Assembly (NCBI RefSeq): GCF_006346395.1
Contig: NZ_VDMS01000001.1
Span: 2,418,001 to 2,482,000 of the forward strand
Source of the DNA: Nocardioides plantarum
GTDB taxonomy: Bacteria; Actinomycetota; Actinomycetes; Propionibacteriales; Nocardioidaceae
DNA: 64,000 nucleotides
Direction of reading: 5' to 3'
In this document: positions 60,348 to 64,000 of the stretch, in pieces
How positions within the stretch are numbered: position 1 is the stretch's first letter
How the letters are laid out: each line of letters starts with the position of its first letter
Program-made: the position numbers and the translations under genes
The notes under the pieces: model-generated
What the model was told of the DNA's origin: nothing
Seen by the model: only the letters and a program-made list of their open reading frames with translations
The model's database searches: none

Positions 60348-61703
60348 TCAGGGCCGGCGGGTCACCGGCACGTCGATCGCCGTCGCGCTCCCCGTCGGGG
60401 TGACGAGGAACGGCGCCAGCGTGGACTGGTAGTCCCGCAGGATACGACCGGACTCGCCGTCGGAGGCCATGGCCTCGCGGACCGAGTTGATGTAGGCCGT
60501 GTGGTCGTGGTTGGCCACGACGCCGAACACCCCGCCGGGGCTGGGCAGGGTGACCCCCGTGACGTGGCTGTTGGGGTTGACCCCGTGGAGGTCGACGCCC
60601 CCGAGGTCGAGGCGCGGGACGACGTCGAACCGGTGCTGGACCTGGAGGGCCTCGACGCCGGGCGCCAGCTGCATGTGATCGATCGGGGCGCCGTAGGTGA
60701 GGATGTTGGTGACGCCGTACTGCTGCACGAAGGCCGGGTCGGAGGCGAGCTGGGCGGCGATGATGCCGCCCTGGCTGTGTCCGACGAGCATCACCGGCGA
60801 GCCCGGGGGGATGCCGGCGGCGTCCATCGCCGCCCGCACCGACTGGGCGGCCGCGGTCGGGTCGCCGGCGACGAGGGCGAGGTTGGCCGACAGGTCGCGC
60901 GGCTCGGCGCCCGCGGTGGGCGACCAGTTCTCGGTGCCGGGGATCGAGACGACGTAGGCCGGCCCGTTGCCGTTGTCGACGCGGGTGATGCGGACGTCGC
61001 CGCCCTCGGCGTCGGGGTTCTTGCCGACCTGGTAGGAGTCGGTGACGCCCTGCATCAGGCTGCCCAGGTCGGTCGGGCGCGCCAGGGCGGGGGAGTAGAG
61101 ACCGCCGGCCTTGTCGGCCACCACGCTCGGGGTCCCGGCGACGCCGGTGCCCTCGCCGAACCAGTGCTGGTCCTTGCCGGTGACGATGTTGGCGACGGTG
61201 CCGGCGGCCGAGCCGACGGTGAGCAGCGCGCTGGCGGCGATCTCGGAGACCGAGTGGTCCTCCCTGCCGGTCAGCACGTCGACGACCTTGCCGAGGAGGC
61301 CGACCTCGTGGCCCAGCGTGCGCTTGATGCCGTCGTACGCCGCGGAGATGCGGTCGGTGAGGAACTGCCCGACCTTGCCGAGGAACCCCTGCGGCTGAGC
61401 GGATCCGACGGCGCCGCCGCCACCGGCCGACGTGGCGCCCTCGCCGGAGGCGGTGTCCTGGGCCTGGGCCTCCTGGCGGATCAGCAGGGCCATCGAGGCC
61501 AGCTGGGTGACGGTCGTGTCGAGGGAGGGCTTGCCGGTCTGCCGCCAGGCGTCGAGGGTGCGGTCGGCGTCGGTGCCGGTCCAGTCGAAGCCGTGCAGCG
61601 CGGAGTCGAGGCGGGTCGCGAGCTCGGCGATCTTCTGCGAGCCCGCATCGAGCTCACCGCTGGCCGCGAGACCGGCCTCGGTGTCCATCCCGAGGGTCGT
61701 CAT
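60348..61703 (-). CDS. WXG100-like N-terminus fused to an alpha/beta hydrolase
   Basis: This 451-residue protein has a ~85-residue helical N-terminal part with a W-x-G motif (GFDWTGTDADRT), a Gly/Ala/Ser linker, and a PE-PPE-like alpha/beta hydrolase with SIPGTENW, nucleophile Ser in VGHSQGGI, then Asp in HRFDVVPRLD and His in ANHDHTAYI. The N-terminus suggests a type VII secretion substrate; the hydrolase suggests an esterase/lipase acting outside the cell. ATG at 61703 overlaps the preceding gene by four bases. No T7SS core gene is in the window. Confidence 0.75.
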   Translation of the reverse strand: MTTLGMDTEAGLAASGELDAGSQKIAELATRLDSALHGFDWTGTDADRTLDAWRQTGKPSLDTTVTQLASMALLIRQEAQAQDTASGEGATSAGGGGAVGSAQPQGFLGKVGQFLTDRISAAYDGIKRTLGHEVGLLGKVVDVLTGREDHSVSEIAASALLTVGSAAGTVANIVTGKDQHWFGEGTGVAGTPSVVADKAGGLYSPALARPTDLGSLMQGVTDSYQVGKNPDAEGGDVRITRVDNGNGPAYVVSIPGTENWSPTAGAEPRDLSANLALVAGDPTAAAQSVRAAMDAAGIPPGSPVMLVGHSQGGIIAAQLASDPAFVQQYGVTNILTYGAPIDHMQLAPGVEALQVQHRFDVVPRLDLGGVDLHGVNPNSHVTGVTLPSPGGVFGVVANHDHTAYINSVREAMASDGESGRILRDYQSTLAPFLVTPTGSATAIDVPVTRRP

Positions 61704-62227
61704 GACGCGCGCCTCTCGGCCTCGGCCACCAGGACCTCGAGGGCGGCGGTGACGTCCCAGACCAGCAGGTCGGCGACGGCGCCGTCGGGGGCGGGACTGA
61801 TGTCGGTGGAGCCGTCGGCCTGGGGCGTCACCGACCAGAGCTCGTCGTCGGTGGCCAGCCAGGTGCGCACGCTGACCCGCTCGTCGACCACCGTGGCCAG
61901 GGCGACGAACGCGCGGCACTCCTCGGCGAAGCCGGGTCCGGGGTTGCGGTGGTCGGTCGCCGGGCGCCCCTCCGGGTCGGCCTTGAGCTGCTGCATCGGC
62001 GGCAGCAGCTCGCGCACGACCGGCCACAGCCGCTCGGTCGGGAACGTGGTGGTCTCGCCGTCCTCGATCGCGACCGACTCCGCGCCGGACAGGGCGATGT
62101 CGACGCGACGGGTGCGGTCGTCGTACGTCGTCACGAGGCGCAGCGCGACCGCCGGGCCGTCGTCGGTCGGGGTCGGACCAGCGGGCGTCGCCTTGTCCGC
62201 GGAGTAGCCCAGCTGGTCGAAGGTCAT
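61700..62227 (-). CDS. Hypothetical protein coupled to the WXG-hydrolase
   Basis: This 175-residue soluble protein shows beta-rich segments (VALRLVTTYDDRTRRVDIAL, VSVRTWLATDDELWSV) with no recognised domain and no signal peptide. Its stop overlaps the WXG-hydrolase start. It could be the dedicated chaperone of that predicted secreted protein, in the manner of EspG-type partners; no EspG similarity is claimed. Confidence 0.6.
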   Translation of the reverse strand: MTFDQLGYSADKATPAGPTPTDDGPAVALRLVTTYDDRTRRVDIALSGAESVAIEDGETTTFPTERLWPVVRELLPPMQQLKADPEGRPATDHRNPGPGFAEECRAFVALATVVDERVSVRTWLATDDELWSVTPQADGSTDISPAPDGAVADLLVWDVTAALEVLVAEAERRAS

Positions 62228-62365
62228 GGGCCGACGCTAGGAGTCCTCGCCCGGCCTGGGCAGGTGGAACGTTCCGTCCTGGGTCGGCCGAGGTGCTGCG
62301 GCTCGTGGGCGGCGACCGGGGCCACGTCGACGACCCGGCCTGGCAGCACGGCCCAGAGACCGGGG

Positions 62366-63190
62366 TCAGCGCTGCGGCGGGAGGTCGACGTAGGTGCCGA
62401 GCGGGACGACGGACCCGGCCTCGGGATCGGTCGGGCCGACCGTCCACAGCGGCTCGATGTCGGTCGGGTCGAGACCGGCGTCGGCCAGCACCACCTTGGC
62501 GTCGTCGATCATCAAGCCCTGCACGTCGGGCACGGCGACGTAGCCGTCCGGCGTCGGACGGACGGAGCCGGCGACGAGGTCGCGCAGCTCGTCGCCCTCG
62601 GGGGTCGTGACCGTCACCCCGATGGAGAGCTCGGGCACGCTCACGGTGGTCCAGGCGTCGTAGACGCAGTCCTCGGCGGGTCCGCAGACGTGGTCGAACC
62701 GCCGGACGTCGAGTCCGTGCTGACGACCCGCCACACCGGAAGGACGGTCGTCCACGGTCGAGGCCAGCTGGACGGCGGGCCCGGTGAAGCACGAGGCGCC
62801 CGGCGCGGCGAAGGCCAAGGCGCCGGCGATCCCGGAGCAGGGCTCGATCGCCACCCACGCGGCAGGGACGTCGACGACGACGCCGTCGAGGCCGACCGTG
62901 CGGGTGCCGTCCGAGGTGCCGTTCGAGGTGCCGTCCGAGGTGGCGGGCGGGGTGGCAGGCGGGGTCGACGCCGCGGGGGAGGTCGGAGTCGGTGGAGCGT
63001 CGCGCCCCTGCACGACCGCCACCGTGGTGCCCACGGCCACCACGGCGACCGCCGCGGCGAGCCCGGCCTGCAGGCCCCGGCGTCGGGTGCGACGGGCGCG
63101 CCCTCGTCGTACGAGGTCGGTGACGGGGGCCGGGCCGGTCGGGACCAGCGGGTCGAGGCGGCGGTCGAAGGCGTCGAGGACGTCGTCCAT
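62366..63190 (-). CDS. Single-pass membrane protein with C-terminal PASTA domain
   Basis: This 274-residue protein has a cytoplasmic N-terminus (~45 residues with RRGRARRTRRR), a membrane helix (about 45-62), a Pro/Thr-rich linker, a Cys-containing domain (PCSGIAGAL, ASCFTG, CGPAEDC) and a C-terminal PASTA domain (VPDVQGLMIDDAKVVLADAG). The ATG overlaps the sigma-factor stop (TGATG). PASTA domains bind peptidoglycan fragments; an anti-sigma role is inference from position. Confidence 0.75.
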   Translation of the reverse strand: MDDVLDAFDRRLDPLVPTGPAPVTDLVRRGRARRTRRRGLQAGLAAAVAVVAVGTTVAVVQGRDAPPTPTSPAASTPPATPPATSDGTSNGTSDGTRTVGLDGVVVDVPAAWVAIEPCSGIAGALAFAAPGASCFTGPAVQLASTVDDRPSGVAGRQHGLDVRRFDHVCGPAEDCVYDAWTTVSVPELSIGVTVTTPEGDELRDLVAGSVRPTPDGYVAVPDVQGLMIDDAKVVLADAGLDPTDIEPLWTVGPTDPEAGSVVPLGTYVDLPPQR

Positions 63191-63711
63191 CAGTGCTCCT
63201 CTCCTGAGGGTTCGAGGGCGGTGGCCAGGTGCTTGAGAGCGGCCGACAGGCGGCTCTTGACCGTGCCGGGCGGGATGCGCAGCGCGTCGGCGGTCTCGCG
63301 CTCGCTGAGCTGCAGGTAGTAGCGCAGGACGACGACCTCGCGCTGGGGCACGGAGATGCCGTCGAGGGCACGGCGTACGGACGCCGTGTCGGCGAGGTCG
63401 TCGGTGCCGTCCGGCACGGCGACGTCGAGCTCGGTCAGGTCGCCCGTGGGCCGCTCGCCCCACCACCGGCGGCGCCGGCTCTCACGGAACGCGTTGACCA
63501 GCATCCGCGAGACGTAGGCGTCTCGGTGGTCGGCCCGCGCCACCTTGCGCCACGACGTGTAGCAGCGCAGCAGCGTGGTCTGGACGAGGTCCTCGGCCTC
63601 CTGCGGCGCGCAGCCGAGGAAGATCGCCGAGCGGAGCAGGGCCGGCCAGCGCGCGGCGGCGTACTCCGCGAAGTCGCTGTCGGTGCCGTCCCCGTCCGTG
63701 CCCACACTCAC
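63190..63711 (-). CDS. ECF RNA polymerase sigma factor (SigE/SigM-like)
   Basis: This 173-residue sigma factor has sigma-2 (AARWPALLRSAIFLGC, EAEDLVQTTLLRCYTSW) and sigma-4 regions (VPQREVVVLRYYLQLSERET, IPPGTVKSRLSAALKHL). The GTG at 63711 is chosen; the GTG six bases further in is also possible. The next gene encodes a PASTA membrane protein that may control it. It probably drives this envelope-related cluster. Confidence 0.85.
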   Translation of the reverse strand: MSVGTDGDGTDSDFAEYAAARWPALLRSAIFLGCAPQEAEDLVQTTLLRCYTSWRKVARADHRDAYVSRMLVNAFRESRRRRWWGERPTGDLTELDVAVPDGTDDLADTASVRRALDGISVPQREVVVLRYYLQLSERETADALRIPPGTVKSRLSAALKHLATALEPSGEEH

Positions 63712-63736
63712 CAGATGCGGTGGCAGCCGGATCGGT

Positions 63737-64000
63737 TCACGCGTCGCGCTGCTTCTTGCGCGCGTTGGTCCACAGCACCCCGCCGACGGCGACCGCGCCG
63801 CCGACCGCGAGGGCGGCGAGCGCCGGCTTCGCCGGTGGGAGGGGGACGCGCGAGCGCAGCGCGACCGGCTTGACGAACACCAGCACCGGCCAGCCGCGGG
63901 CCGCGGCCTCCTTGCGCAGGTCCTTGTCGGGGTTGACGGCATGGGGGAAGCCGACGGCCGCGAGCATGGGGACGTCGGTCACCGAGTCGCTGTAGCCGTA
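63737..64000 (-). CDS. HAD-IB-family phosphatase, C-terminal part (5' end outside window)
   Basis: The visible 87 residues begin YGYSDSVTDVPMLAAVG, the last HAD motif (DSxxDxPML), then HAVNPDKDLRKEAAARGWPVL, typical of SerB-like HAD-IB enzymes. A C-terminal hydrophobic stretch (ALAALAVGGAVAVGGVLW) and RKKQRD suggest a membrane anchor. The start lies beyond the window end. Confidence 0.82.
   Translation of the reverse strand, partial: YGYSDSVTDVPMLAAVGFPHAVNPDKDLRKEAAARGWPVLVFVKPVALRSRVPLPPAKPALAALAVGGAVAVGGVLWTNARKKQRDA

Overview
The window is a very G+C-rich, gene-dense stretch of an actinobacterial chromosome. GTG starts, four-base ATGA/GTGA gene overlaps, MprAB- and NnaR-type regulators, DUF2510 proteins and a thiol-transferase of the Xi class all point to a Nocardioides-like soil or aquatic actinobacterium. 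That genus is an inference from gene content and repeat style. I saw no tRNA, rRNA, CRISPR array, insertion sequence or prophage.

Layout. 1-3.6 kb: chorismate-amination genes (a fused PhzE/TrpEG-like enzyme, cut by the window edge, then separate PabA and PabB). 3.6-6.3 kb: an MprAB-like two-component system with a lipoprotein, divergent from a secreted PQQ-type sugar dehydrogenase (6.4-8.9 kb). 9-16.2 kb: fructosamine kinase, small tyrosine phosphatase, holin-like membrane protein, GntR regulator divergent from a dimethylargininase-like enzyme, VanZ, an aromatic/histidinol-phosphate aminotransferase, and an MFS exporter with its ArsR-type regulator. 16.4-23.8 kb: a transglutaminase / permuted ATP-grasp / alpha-E / transglutaminase operon. 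23.9-27.1 kb: two paralogous DUF2510 membrane proteins around a zinc metallopeptidase. 27.1-29.4 kb: hydroquinone reductase, DivIVA-like protein, zinc efflux CDF. 29.4-32.5 kb: an accessory patch of lower G+C with a 158-bp tandem duplication, a large WXG-like protein, a DUF6624-like protein and an immunity-like protein. 33.4-34.7 kb: PRC-barrel proteins plus a 46-residue membrane protein. 35.4-39.0 kb: E1alpha, E1beta and E2 of a 2-oxoacid dehydrogenase. 39.2-42.7 kb: Ser/Thr kinase, SDR, nitroreductase. 43.9-53.7 kb: a complete assimilatory nitrate/nitrite operon (transporter, nitrate reductase, electron-transfer flavoprotein, NirB, NirD, NnaR, sirohydrochlorin chelatase-like). 53.8-57.7 kb: an ActP/DUF485 symporter with a LytS/LytTR pair. 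57.7-59.5 kb: methyltransferase and a degenerate Fic protein. 59.9-63.7 kb: an ECF sigma factor, a PASTA membrane protein and a WXG-hydrolase fusion. The 3' end of a HAD-IB hydrolase closes the window.

The strongest non-standard signal is repetitive DNA. One family, with the core GGTCTCGACAGGCTCGACCACCG, lies between genes and also inside at least four real genes, always in frame and always at linkers. In the first gene it has expanded into an eight-unit tandem array. Separate families of long near-perfect palindromes (70 nt twice, 96 nt twice, 67 nt once) sit only between genes.
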